From the NCBI GenBank assembly GCA_945897335.1, contig CAMDFP010000009.1, positions 1-39,039 on the forward strand: 39,039 nt of DNA. Reading direction: 5' to 3'. Both the position numbers and the translations under genes were made by a program. Below are positions 15,796 to 23,524 of the stretch, piece by piece. This stretch comes from Asaia bogorensis. Its GTDB lineage: Bacteria; Pseudomonadota; Alphaproteobacteria; SHVZ01. Under the pieces are notes generated by a model. It saw only the letters and a list, made by a program, of their open reading frames with translations, was not told the origin of the DNA and searched no databases. Positions within the stretch are counted from its first letter, which is position 1, and each line of letters starts with the position of its first letter.

Positions 15796-15870
15796 GTGTC
15801 GTTGCCTCATCGTGGGACGCGGGGGGGAGGCGTCCAAGTCTCACGATAGGTTTCGATGCGGTGCCGGTCG

Positions 15871-15884
15871 TTGATGCAGGTCAA
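15871..15884. promoter_or_regulatory. Candidate FNR/FixK (anaerobox) site
   Basis: TTGATGCAGGTCAA matches the consensus TTGAY-N4-RTCAA exactly. It lies 76-89 bp upstream of the start of the minus-strand secreted-protein operon, a usable activator distance. Whether a FNR or FixK protein binds it is inference. Confidence 0.4.
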
Positions 15885-16070
15885 GAGATGCGCGCAATCG
15901 CGCCCCGGATATGCGACCGAGTGTCGCCGTCGTCGGCCAGTGTCATGCAAAGGCTCGACCGATCATGCGGATCGGGTCGTCGCTCCGGCGCAACAACAGC
16001 TTTGTTAAGGGCTCGTCGGTAGAAGTCCGTGACGGCGATTTGTGCTGCCGGCCTCTAGGACTCCTTCTGC

Positions 16071-16316
16071 ATGGCTCATTTCGCCGCCGCCCTGCTTGCC
16101 GCGTTACGGGCCAGCGCTCTCGTCCCGCTTCAGGCGCAACCGGCGACGCCGCTGCCGCAGAAGATCGCGCGCGCCTCCGGTGGCGAGATCGAACTGCAAA
16201 TCAACGAGCCGGACAGGCTGGTGCCGGCGGCCCGGACGATGTTCGCAGTCGCCGACGGCTTGTTCGACGCCGGCTGGGGCGGCGCCGGATGGTTCGCCGC
16301 GTCTACCAGCCAGTAA
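16071..16316 (+). pseudogene. Truncated DctP-like TRAP solute-binding protein remnant
   Basis: An 81-codon frame with a secretion-like N-terminus (AALLAALRASALVPLQAQ). It then has LPQKIARASGGEIELQINEPDRLVPAARTMFAVADGLFDAGWGGAGWFA, in which the -SGG-.-I-.-I-.-.-.LVPA.--FDAV--G--DAG pattern is that of the N-terminal lobe of DctP proteins. It stops (TAA) where a functional protein would continue for another ~250 residues. No continuation is seen in other frames before the next gene. I infer the relic of a deleted TRAP binding-protein gene. A genuine small secreted protein is less likely. Confidence 0.55.
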
Positions 16317-16450
16317 GGGCCGCGCGCGCAATTGCCGGGGAATGATCCTCGGATTCTCTTTTAGGACGGATCGGCCCACGGGACGGTGATTTCCCTCCCC
16401 TCGCGATCCTGTTGCAGCGAAACGGCCGCCGTCCCATACTTGCGTTTATC

Positions 16451-17008
16451 ATGCGCCTCCTGAGGCTCGCCCTCGTTCTCCTCTTCTTCGGTGCCTCGGT
16501 CGCCGCGCCGGCGCTCGCCGGGCCGCGCGAGGATCAGCTCGACAAGATGTTCGGACGCCTGAAGGAGACGTCCTCGGAGGCCGAGGCGTCGGCGATCACC
16601 CAGCAGATCTGGGTCCTCTGGACGACCTCCGACGATTCCAACGTCAACGACATGATGCGGCGCGGCATCCGGCTGATGAGCGCGCAGAACCATGCCGACG
16701 CGCTGGAGATCTTCGATCGTATGGTCAAGTATGCACCCGAGTTCGCCGAGGGCTGGAATAAGCGCGCCACGGTCCACTACATGATGGGCAATTTCGCGGA
16801 GTCGGTCGCCGACATCCGGAAGACCCTGGCGCTGGAGCCCCGGCATTTCGGCGCGCTCTCGGGCCTCGGCATGATCAACATGGAGCTGGATCGCGAGGCC
16901 GATGCGCTGAAGGCCTTCGAGGCGGCGCTGAAGGCGAACCCCTATCTTCCGGGTGCCCGCCAGCAGATCCAGGAACTGAAGAAAAAGCTGCAGGGCTCCC
17001 CCACGTGA
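16451..17008 (+). CDS. Secreted tetratricopeptide-repeat protein
   Basis: 185 residues from the ATG at 16451, chosen because MRLLRLALVLLFFGASVAAPALAG is a clean signal peptide; an upstream in-frame ATG at 16412 would bury it. About three TPR units occupy residues ~75-180: MRRGIRLMSAQNHADALEIFDRMVKYAPEFAEGWNKRAT, VHYMMGNFAESVADIRKTLALEPRHFGALSGLG and a final MELDREADALKAFEAALKANPYLPGA. It probably serves as a periplasmic protein-protein scaffold. It is coupled by GTGA to the dihydroorotase gene, an association with no obvious functional reason. A weak promoter-like pair (TTGCAG, 17 bp, CATACT at 16412-16440) lies just upstream. Confidence 0.85.
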   Translation: MRLLRLALVLLFFGASVAAPALAGPREDQLDKMFGRLKETSSEAEASAITQQIWVLWTTSDDSNVNDMMRRGIRLMSAQNHADALEIFDRMVKYAPEFAEGWNKRATVHYMMGNFAESVADIRKTLALEPRHFGALSGLGMINMELDREADALKAFEAALKANPYLPGARQQIQELKKKLQGSPT

Positions 17009-18342
17009 GCGGCTTCGATCTGGTCATCCACGGCGGGCACGTGGTCACGCCGGCGGGCGTCGTCGCCATCGACATCGGCGTCAAGGACGGCCGCATCGTC
17101 GCGCTCGGCCAGCTCTACCCGGACCAGGGGGCGGAGGCGATCGACGCCACCGGTCTTTTCGTGCTGCCGGGGATCATCGACACCCAGGTGCATTTCCGCG
17201 AGCCCGGCCTCACCCACAAGGAAGATCTCGACACCGGCACGCGGGCGGCCGTTCTGGGTGGCGTCACCTCGATCTTCGAGATGCCGAACACCAACCCGCT
17301 GACGCTGACCGCGGACGACCTCCAGGCCAAGTTCGGTCGGGCCAAGGGCCGCGCCTGGTGCGACCACGCCTTCTTCATCGGCGGCTCGGCCGAGAACGCC
17401 GACGCGCTGGCCGAGCTCGAGCGCATTCCCGGCTGCGCCGGCGTCAAGGTGTTCATGGGTTCGTCCACCGGCAACCTGCTGGTCGAGGACGACGCGACGC
17501 TGGACCGCATCGTCGGGAACGGCACCCGCCGCATGGCCGTCCATGCCGAGGACGAACCCCGGCTGAAGGAACGCCGTCACATCGCCGACGAGGGCAGGCA
17601 TCCGCGCGTGCATCCGGTCTGGCGCGACGAGATCGTCTGCCTGAAGGCGACGCAGCGGCTGTTGGGATTCGCCCGCAAGCACGGGCGCCGCATCCACGTG
17701 CTGCACGTCACCACGGCGGAAGAGATGGAGCTGCTGGCGGCGAACAAGGATCTCGCCACCGTCGAGGTGACGCCGAACCACCTGACGCTCACCGCGCCCG
17801 ACTGTTACGAGAAGCTGGGCGCCCGCGCTCAGATGAACCCGCCGGTGCGCGAGGCCCGCCACCAGAACGCGCTCTGGCGCGCGATCGCCGAGGGCGTGGT
17901 CGACGTCATCGGCTCCGACCATGCGCCGCACACGCTGGAAGAGAAGGCGAAGCCTTATCCGGCCTCGCCGTCGGGCATGCCCGGCGTGCAGACGACCCTG
18001 CCCCTGCTACTGACCGCTGCGTCGAAGGGCAAGCTGACGCTGGAGCGCGTCGTCGATCTCCTCTGCCACGGCCCGCAGCGGATCTACCAGATCGCGGCCA
18101 AGGGCCGGATCGCCCGCGGCTACGACGCCGACTTCGCGCTGGTCGACCTGCAGGCGTGGCGAGAGCTCAAGGACGAGGACATGGGCACCAAGGTCAAGTG
18201 GACACCGTTCGCCGGCATGCGCGTCTGCGGCGTGCCGAAGGCGACGGTGATCCGCGGCCGCGTCGTCATGCGCGACGGCGAAGTGCTGGGCACGCCCACC
18301 GGCCAGCCGATCCGCTTCGCCGAGACGATCAGTCCTTCCTGA
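17005..18342 (+). CDS. pyrC: Dihydroorotase (amidohydrolase superfamily)
   Basis: 445 residues from a GTG overlapping the TPR gene stop. The family converts carbamoyl-aspartate to dihydroorotate in pyrimidine synthesis, or performs related cyclic-amide hydrolysis. Motifs are GIIDTQVHFREPGLTHKEDL near 57-75, GVKVFMGSSTGN with the bridging Lys148, VLHVTTAEEM, VEVTPNHLTL, MNPPVRE and GSDHAPHTLEEK with the catalytic Asp. The first His of the usual HxH metal motif is Gln61 (QVH). I recall this variant from a recognised dihydroorotase subgroup, but did not check. A dedicated dihydroorotase is the best call; a hydantoinase or allantoinase cannot be fully excluded. Confidence 0.85.
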   Translation: MSGFDLVIHGGHVVTPAGVVAIDIGVKDGRIVALGQLYPDQGAEAIDATGLFVLPGIIDTQVHFREPGLTHKEDLDTGTRAAVLGGVTSIFEMPNTNPLTLTADDLQAKFGRAKGRAWCDHAFFIGGSAENADALAELERIPGCAGVKVFMGSSTGNLLVEDDATLDRIVGNGTRRMAVHAEDEPRLKERRHIADEGRHPRVHPVWRDEIVCLKATQRLLGFARKHGRRIHVLHVTTAEEMELLAANKDLATVEVTPNHLTLTAPDCYEKLGARAQMNPPVREARHQNALWRAIAEGVVDVIGSDHAPHTLEEKAKPYPASPSGMPGVQTTLPLLLTAASKGKLTLERVVDLLCHGPQRIYQIAAKGRIARGYDADFALVDLQAWRELKDEDMGTKVKWTPFAGMRVCGVPKATVIRGRVVMRDGEVLGTPTGQPIRFAETISPS

Positions 18343-19120
18343 ACGCCTTCGCGGATGCCGCCCAGTGGTCCGGATGGACCCAGGCGGCGACGAAGGCTTC
18401 GGTCTCGGCGTGATCGACGGCGCTCCTGAGCTGGCGGTCATGCGCGATCGCGATCGCCTTGAATCCTCGAAGCACATGGGCGCTCTGCTTCAGCATCGGC
18501 GCCAGCAGCGTCTCGACCGCCGCATCTGCGTCGGCGTCGACCGCGTCGGCGAGGCCGAGCGCGCGGGTCTCATCGGCTGAAAGGATCTCGGCACGGGCAA
18601 GCAGCCGGAGCGCGGTCGAGGAGCCTACCCGGCGGATCAGATCGTAGCCGCCGCCCCAGCCGGTGGTGACGGCAAGCTTCCCTTGCAGGAATCCGAGACG
18701 CGCATGCAGCGCCAGGGCGCGGAGGTCGCAGGCGAGTGCCAGTTCGGCGCCGCCACCCCAGGCATCGCCATTCATGCGGGCGATCACCGGCGCCGGGAAG
18801 TCGCGGACCGCCTGCAGCGCCGCCTTGGCCTCGATCGAGAAGCGGGTCGCCTCCTCGGGCTCCCGCACCGCCTCGAGCTCCTTCAGGTCGCCGCCGGCGG
18901 CGAAGCACTTGTCGCCGGCGCCGGTAAGGATGACGGCCTTGATCGTCTCGTCCTTGGCGTGCTCGCCGAAGGCCAGATGGATCTCGGCCAGAACAGCCCG
19001 CGACAGCGCGTTGCGCTTGGCCGGCCGGTCGATGGTGATCCCGAGCACATCGCCGGTGCGGGAGACGATCAGGTGGGACATGTCTGTCTGGTGTCGGAAG
19101 CGGGTTGCGAAGCCCATCAT
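18329..19120 (-). CDS. Enoyl-CoA hydratase/isomerase (crotonase) family protein, ECHDC1-like active site
   Basis: 263 residues from an ATGATG pair with GGAGG just upstream that overlaps the glycosyltransferase stop; the alternative start at 19081 (MSHLIVSRTGD) lacks a ribosome-binding site. Crotonase features are ITIDRPAKRNALS, the oxyanion-hole segments KCFAAGGDLKEL and GDAWGGGAELALACD, and GLADAV. The second catalytic Glu of hydratases (FGxPE) is replaced in LGFLQGKLAVTTGWGGGYDLIRRVG, whose TGWGGG resembles the PGWGGA of ethylmalonyl-CoA decarboxylase. So it is probably not a plain hydratase; decarboxylase or isomerase activity is plausible. The 3' end overlaps the convergent dihydroorotase by 14 bp. 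Confidence 0.85.
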   Translation of the reverse strand: MMGFATRFRHQTDMSHLIVSRTGDVLGITIDRPAKRNALSRAVLAEIHLAFGEHAKDETIKAVILTGAGDKCFAAGGDLKELEAVREPEEATRFSIEAKAALQAVRDFPAPVIARMNGDAWGGGAELALACDLRALALHARLGFLQGKLAVTTGWGGGYDLIRRVGSSTALRLLARAEILSADETRALGLADAVDADADAAVETLLAPMLKQSAHVLRGFKAIAIAHDRQLRSAVDHAETEAFVAAWVHPDHWAASAKAFRKD

Positions 19121-20406
19121 GCGCCTCCGCCGGGGGGCGGCGGCGGGTTGCTGCGGTGGGCCATCGGCGGCGGCGGGCGGTCGAGGAATCCCGGGTTGCG
19201 ATCGAGGAAGGCCCGGGCGAGGCGTGAATCGGGCAGGTCCATCGCCCAGAAGCGGTCCTCCGGGAACGGCCCGCCGACGGCGCGGCGGAGCGCGTCCTCC
19301 TCCTCGTTGATCTCTTCGAAGCGCGACGGTGGCCCCGCCGGCTTGCCCAGGCGCTCGCAGAATTCGTGGCACGCCTCCTCGATCGCCTCGGGCTCCGCCT
19401 CAAGCATGTGCAGGCCCATCTGCTCGAACTGGTACATGTGGCCGAGCATGGTCAGGCGGCGGCCCAGCATCTCGGCATAGTCGACGGCACGGCCGGTCTC
19501 CACCTCCGCCATCGTCTTCGGCAGCAGCAGATGGCCGGACTCGAACTCGTTGAAGTCGCCGATGTAGCCGTTGATCGCGAGAAGGGGGCGGCCGAAGGCG
19601 CGCGCGATGTCGGCGGGGCCGGAGCAGCAATGGATCATGAAGGCCGAGCGTGCGATCGCCCAGACGTCGAGCAGCGGCGCCCGCTGGGCGAGATGGGCGC
19701 CGTCATGGACATGCGGGCCGACGACGGGAAGCGGCGGCATCGACGGATCGCCGATGCGCAGCACGGCATAGCCGCGCCCGACGAGCATCCGGATCGCCGA
19801 CGCATAGCGGACGATATCGCAGTCTCGGAAGCGGTTGAAGGCGTGCGCGGGGTTGTATCCCGGCGAGCGCACGTGAAGCGCGACCAGCGGCCGGTCCGGG
19901 TCGATCCCGGCGCTCTTGGCGAGGTCGATGCCGTCGGCCGCCTCCGCTTCGGTCAGGCTCAGCGTGGCGCGGGGCGGCTGGCCACGCCGGCGGCGGTGAT
20001 AGAGCTCGCGTGCGATCCTGGAGGCGCCGCCGAAGACGACATGGAGCTCGCCGAAGTCGAAATGGGCCTGGTCGCGAAACAAGGTGACGGCGGCCCTGAA
20101 CAGGATCTCGTGCGGCAGGTCGATCCGCTCGACCACCTCGAGGCCGCGCATCGCCAGCGCCGCCATGCGGGCATCCACCCGGCCCGAAAGCGGCAGCGGC
20201 ACGAAGAAGACCTGGTGGGTCGCTGTCGGGAACAGGGTGCGGAGGATGTGCGGGTCGAACCAGAAATGGCCGATGAAGTCGACGCCCGCGAACGGATAGA
20301 CCACCGCCTTGCGTCCGTCGCGCCGGGGGGCGATGGCACGGCGCACGGCGGCGACGAACTGGCCGATCTCCTGGTAGCTGACGTTGCGTGAATTGGCGAA
20401 GCTCAT
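19117..20406 (-). CDS. TIGR04372-like putative glycosyltransferase
   Basis: 429 residues. I recognise the family from the pattern RPLVALHVRSPGYN ... FRDCDIVRYASAIRMLVGRGYAVLRIGD ... PLLDVWAIARSAFMIHCCSGPADIARAFGRPLLAINGY. This is typical of TIGR04372 proteins, which resemble GT-B/fucosyltransferase-like transferases. The N-terminal half begins with VVYPFAGVDFIGHFWFDPHILRTLFP. The C-terminus is Pro-rich (PPPPPGGGA) and probably disordered. It is coupled by ATGA on both sides, to the MFS gene upstream and the crotonase gene downstream. The acceptor and sugar are unknown. Confidence is good for the family and low for the role. Confidence 0.72.
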   Translation of the reverse strand: MSFANSRNVSYQEIGQFVAAVRRAIAPRRDGRKAVVYPFAGVDFIGHFWFDPHILRTLFPTATHQVFFVPLPLSGRVDARMAALAMRGLEVVERIDLPHEILFRAAVTLFRDQAHFDFGELHVVFGGASRIARELYHRRRRGQPPRATLSLTEAEAADGIDLAKSAGIDPDRPLVALHVRSPGYNPAHAFNRFRDCDIVRYASAIRMLVGRGYAVLRIGDPSMPPLPVVGPHVHDGAHLAQRAPLLDVWAIARSAFMIHCCSGPADIARAFGRPLLAINGYIGDFNEFESGHLLLPKTMAEVETGRAVDYAEMLGRRLTMLGHMYQFEQMGLHMLEAEPEAIEEACHEFCERLGKPAGPPSRFEEINEEEDALRRAVGGPFPEDRFWAMDLPDSRLARAFLDRNPGFLDRPPPPMAHRSNPPPPPGGGA

Positions 20407-21662
20407 TTCGCGGGCGTGCGGACGGATGCCAGGAGGGCAAGGCCGGCGACGAAGAAGGCGAGGATGGTCGCCATGCCCCAGCGCTGGCTGCCGGTCGCGC
20501 GCGTCACCTCGGCAAGGACGAGTGGCCCCAGGAACGCCGTCGCCTTGCCGGAGAGCGCCATCAGGCCGAACAGCTCGGCCCGCCTTTCCGCCGGCGCACG
20601 CCTCGCCATCCAGGTGCGCGACGCCGCCTGCACCGGGCCGAGAAAGAGCCCGATCAGGAGGGCGGCGATCCAGAACACCGCCTTCGACGTGCTGACGAGG
20701 ACGACGGCGCTGGAGATCGACAGGCCGACAAGGCCGGTGGCGATGGCGGTGCGTGGGCCGAGGCGATCGTCGACCCAGCCGAAGCCGATCGCACCCAGCG
20801 CCGCGGTGACGTTGAGCGCGATGCCGAACTGGATGACTTCGGCGAAGGAGAAGCCGAAGGTGCCGGCGGCGTAGATGCCGCCGAAGGCGAAGAGCGTCGT
20901 CAGCCCGTCGGTGTAGAGCATGTTGGCGAGCAGGAAGCGCCAGAGATCGGGCGTGGCGCGGGCGGTGCGGAGGGTGCCGGCGAGCCCGGCCAGGCCCGTC
21001 TTCAGCGCTGCCATCGGCTTGAGCCCGCGGCCGGGTATGTCCGGCGTCAGGAAGGCGAAGGGCAGCAGGAAGGCGAGATACCAGACGGCCACCATCGGCG
21101 CGGTGGCGCGGATGTTGGCAGCGTCCTCCTTGCCGACGCCGAACCAGGGCGTATCGGTCTGGACGAACCCGACCAGCGCGACCGCGAGGCAGAAGAGCCC
21201 GCCGACATAGCCGACGCCCCAGCCCAGGCCGGAGAGCCGCCCCATGCGCTCGGAGGACGTCAGTCCGGGCAGCATGGCGTTGTAGAAGACGGCGGCGAAC
21301 TCGGCGCCGAGGGTGGCGACGACCACCAGGCCCAGCGCCAGCGGCACGTCGGCCGGCGTCGGGTGCACCTGCCAGAGGAGCGCGGTCGCGACGATGCAGA
21401 GGAGCGAGAAGGCGATCGCCCAGGCCTTCCGCCCCTGCCCCTGGTCGGCGATGGCGCCGAGCGCCGGGGCCAGGAGCGCGATGGCGAGACCGGCGAGGCT
21501 GGAGGCATAGCCCCATTGGGTCGTGCCCAGCGTCGGGTTCGCTGCGACCGCCTCGGTGAAGTACGTGGCGAAGACGAAGGTGACGATGACGGTGAAATAG
21601 GCCGAGTTCGCCCAATCGAACAGGCACCAGGCGGCGAGGGCGGACTTGCTGGGGTTGCTCAT
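20403..21662 (-). CDS. MFS transporter of the UMF1 family
   Basis: 419 residues with about twelve membrane segments. WCLFDWANSAYFTVIVTFVFATYF at residues ~12-35 is the UMF1 signature (DWANSAY). APALGAIADQGQGRKAWAI is the cytoplasmic loop 2-3 motif (G-x-x-x-D-x-x-G-R-[KR]). It also has FGWVDDRLGPRTAIATGLVG and GPVQAASRTWMARRAPAERRAELFGLMALSGKATAFLGP. UMF1 proteins are related to fungal Atg22 effluxers, and bacterial substrates are mostly unknown. It is the first gene of a coupled trio with the glycosyltransferase and crotonase genes. Confidence 0.88.
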   Translation of the reverse strand: MSNPSKSALAAWCLFDWANSAYFTVIVTFVFATYFTEAVAANPTLGTTQWGYASSLAGLAIALLAPALGAIADQGQGRKAWAIAFSLLCIVATALLWQVHPTPADVPLALGLVVVATLGAEFAAVFYNAMLPGLTSSERMGRLSGLGWGVGYVGGLFCLAVALVGFVQTDTPWFGVGKEDAANIRATAPMVAVWYLAFLLPFAFLTPDIPGRGLKPMAALKTGLAGLAGTLRTARATPDLWRFLLANMLYTDGLTTLFAFGGIYAAGTFGFSFAEVIQFGIALNVTAALGAIGFGWVDDRLGPRTAIATGLVGLSISSAVVLVSTSKAVFWIAALLIGLFLGPVQAASRTWMARRAPAERRAELFGLMALSGKATAFLGPLVLAEVTRATGSQRWGMATILAFFVAGLALLASVRTPAK

Positions 21663-21841
21663 GATGCGGCGATCACGCCAGAGGCGGGGCGAAAGCGCAA
21701 GCCGGGCATTGGCGGGAAAGGCGCTATCGGCACGCGTCGCGGGATCTTCTCACCCGATCGTCATCGATTGCTCATCGGGCATTCACAGGGCGGGCACAGC
21801 GGGATCACACCCTGTTGCTATCGATGGAGGTGCGACGGCGC

Positions 21842-21890
21842 TTGCATATGGTTCAACGATCAACTACATAGTTCATCGTTAAATCATATG
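21842..21890. promoter_or_regulatory. Promoter overlapped by a large dyad operator upstream of the nitroreductase-MarR pair
   Basis: Inverted arms AACGATCAACTA (21855-21866) and TAGTTCATCGTT (21869-21880) match at 11 of 12 positions around a CA centre. They are flanked symmetrically by CATATG at 21845-21850 and 21885-21890, so the dyad spans 46 bp. A possible sigma-70 promoter, TTGCAT (21842-21847), 17 bp, TACATA (21865-21870), places its -10 at the dyad centre, as for steric repression. The MarR regulator at 23039-23515 is the natural ligand. Confidence 0.65.
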
Positions 21891-21899
21891 GAGCTCCCG

Positions 21900-23042
21900 A
21901 TGAAATTCTCCCGCCGCGCCCTGATCGCCTCTGCCGGGGCCTTCGCCGTCGCGGGCGGAAGCGCCGCTGCGTTTCTCGCCACGCGCACGCCGGACCGGGC
22001 GCTGGCGCCATGGGACTCGGCGCACCGAGGCGCCTACGCCGATCCCCGGCTCCGGGCGTTCGCCTACGCGGTGCTGGCGCCCAATCCGCACAACCGCCAG
22101 CCCTGGATCGTCGAGCTGAGGGGCGAGTCGGAGGTGCTGGTGTTCTGCGACCTCGATCGCCGCCTGCCGGAGACCGATCCCTTCGACCGGCAGATCACCA
22201 TCGGGCTCGGCTGCTTCCTCGAGCTGTTCCGGATGGCGGCGGCGCGGGACGGCCTAGGGGCGGAGATCGAGCCGTTTCCCGAGGGCGAGCCCGAGATGCG
22301 GCTCGACGGCCGGCCGGTGGCGCGCGTGCGGTTGCGGAAGGTCGAGCCGATCGCGGACCCGCTGTTCGCCGAGATCATTCGGCGGCGCTCGAACAAGAAG
22401 CCGTTCGACGTTTCCCGCGCCGTCGATGCCGGCACGCTCGCCCGACTGGTCGACGGAATCTCCGGCGCGGCGGCGACCCGCGACCCCGCGCGCGTCGCCG
22501 CTCTCCGCGATCTGACCTTCCGCGGCTTCGTACGCGAACTGACGACTCCTCGGACTCTGATGGAGAGCGTGCGGCTGATGCGCATCGGCAAGGCCGAGAT
22601 CGAGGCGAACCCGGACGGCATCTTCCTCGGCGGTCCGATGTTGGAGACGTTGCGTCTGGTCGGCGTCCTGTCACGCGAACAGATCGCCGACGCCGGATCC
22701 TCCGCCTACCGCCAGGGTATCGACACCTATCGCGAGATCATGAGCACGGCAATGGGCCATGTTTGGCTGACGACACCAGGGAACACGCGGCTGGCCCAGC
22801 TCGGGGCCGGCCGCGACTGGATCAGGATCAGTCTCAGGGCGACGGCCCTCGGGCTCGGCATTCATCCGATCAGCCAAGTGCTGCAGGAGTTCCCGGAGAT
22901 GAGGGAGCTCTTCGACGAAGCCCATCGAGAGCTTGGCGTCGCCCCCGGCGAGCGTCTACAAATGCTGGCGCGCGTAGGCTACGGGCCGGCGGTGCCGCCG
23001 AGCCCGCGCTGGCCGCTCGAGACGAGGATCAGGACCGCGTGA
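21900..23042 (+). CDS. Tat-exported nitroreductase-family (Acg-like) protein
   Basis: 380 residues. FSRRALIASAGAFAVAGGSAAAF is a twin-arginine signal (SRRAL), so it is exported folded with its cofactor. Nitroreductase-like elements are LAPNPHNRQPWIVEL near the start (FMN-phosphate region), EIIRRRSNKKPFD (the second Arg-rich motif), and ISLRATALGLGIHPISQVLQEFPEMRELF near the C-terminus. Two half-length domains as in Acg/MSMEG-like proteins are possible. The ATG at 21900 follows GGAG with 6 bp spacing; an in-frame ATG at 21888 lies within the operator. It probably reduces or binds a flavin-linked substrate in the periplasm. It is coupled by GTGA to a MarR gene. Confidence 0.82.
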   Translation: MKFSRRALIASAGAFAVAGGSAAAFLATRTPDRALAPWDSAHRGAYADPRLRAFAYAVLAPNPHNRQPWIVELRGESEVLVFCDLDRRLPETDPFDRQITIGLGCFLELFRMAAARDGLGAEIEPFPEGEPEMRLDGRPVARVRLRKVEPIADPLFAEIIRRRSNKKPFDVSRAVDAGTLARLVDGISGAAATRDPARVAALRDLTFRGFVRELTTPRTLMESVRLMRIGKAEIEANPDGIFLGGPMLETLRLVGVLSREQIADAGSSAYRQGIDTYREIMSTAMGHVWLTTPGNTRLAQLGAGRDWIRISLRATALGLGIHPISQVLQEFPEMRELFDEAHRELGVAPGERLQMLARVGYGPAVPPSPRWPLETRIRTA

Positions 23043-23515
23043 GCACGAGGAAGCAGGGGCCAGGCGGTGATCCAGTCCTGTTCGCCTTCTTCAACGAGAT
23101 CGGTATCATCGACCAGCTGGCGCAGCATCGGCTAAAGCGCGCTCTCCCCGACGGGCTGAGGACGCCGCACTTCATCGTGCTCAACCACCTTGCCCGGCTC
23201 GGCGACGGCAAGAGCCCGGTCGTCCTCGCTCGCGCCTTCCAGGTGACCAAGGGGGCGATGACCAACACGCTCCAGCGCCTGGAGGCGCGCGGGCTGATCG
23301 TGCTCGCGCCCGACCCCTCCGACGGGCGGGCGAAGCGCGTGATGCTGACCGCCGCCGGCCGGCGCATGCGCGATCAGGCGATCGCCGCACTTGGCCCCGT
23401 GTTCGCCGATCTCGACGCCGTCGCCACCGCGGCCGAGGTCGAGGCGGCGCTGCCCTTCCTCCGCCGCATCCGCGCCCACCTCGATCGGGCCCGTGACGAC
23501 GGCGCGGACGAGTGA
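23039..23515 (+). CDS. MarR-family transcriptional regulator
   Basis: 158 residues from a GTG overlapping the nitroreductase-like gene stop. The winged helix-turn-helix reads KSPVVLARAFQVTKGAMTNTLQRLEARGLIVLAPDPSDGRAKRVMLTAAGRRM, with dimerisation helices before (IGIIDQLAQHRLKRAL) and after it. It probably autorepresses its operon through the dyad at 21845-21890 and is released by a small, possibly oxidising or phenolic, ligand. Its 3' end lies 9 bp from the convergent glutamate dehydrogenase stop. Confidence 0.9.
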   Translation: MSTRKQGPGGDPVLFAFFNEIGIIDQLAQHRLKRALPDGLRTPHFIVLNHLARLGDGKSPVVLARAFQVTKGAMTNTLQRLEARGLIVLAPDPSDGRAKRVMLTAAGRRMRDQAIAALGPVFADLDAVATAAEVEAALPFLRRIRAHLDRARDDGADE

Positions 23516-23524
23516 GACGGGGCC

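Larger units (their letters stand above)
15796..16450. other. Longest gene-poor stretch: regulatory candidate plus TRAP remnant
   Basis: 655 bp between the secreted-protein gene start and a TPR gene start. It contains a 14-bp FNR/FixK-like palindrome at 15871-15884 and a broken DctP-like reading frame at 16071-16316. Nothing else of note was seen in 15885-16070 or 16317-16410: no RNA gene, no insertion-sequence ends and no convincing terminator. Confidence 0.6.

Noticed and set aside
14572-15849. 425-codon + strand frame opposite the secreted beta-rich protein
   Set aside because: Low-complexity Arg/Ala/Gly composition and no start site or family match; the opposite strand has a clean signal peptide and a start coupled to its neighbour.
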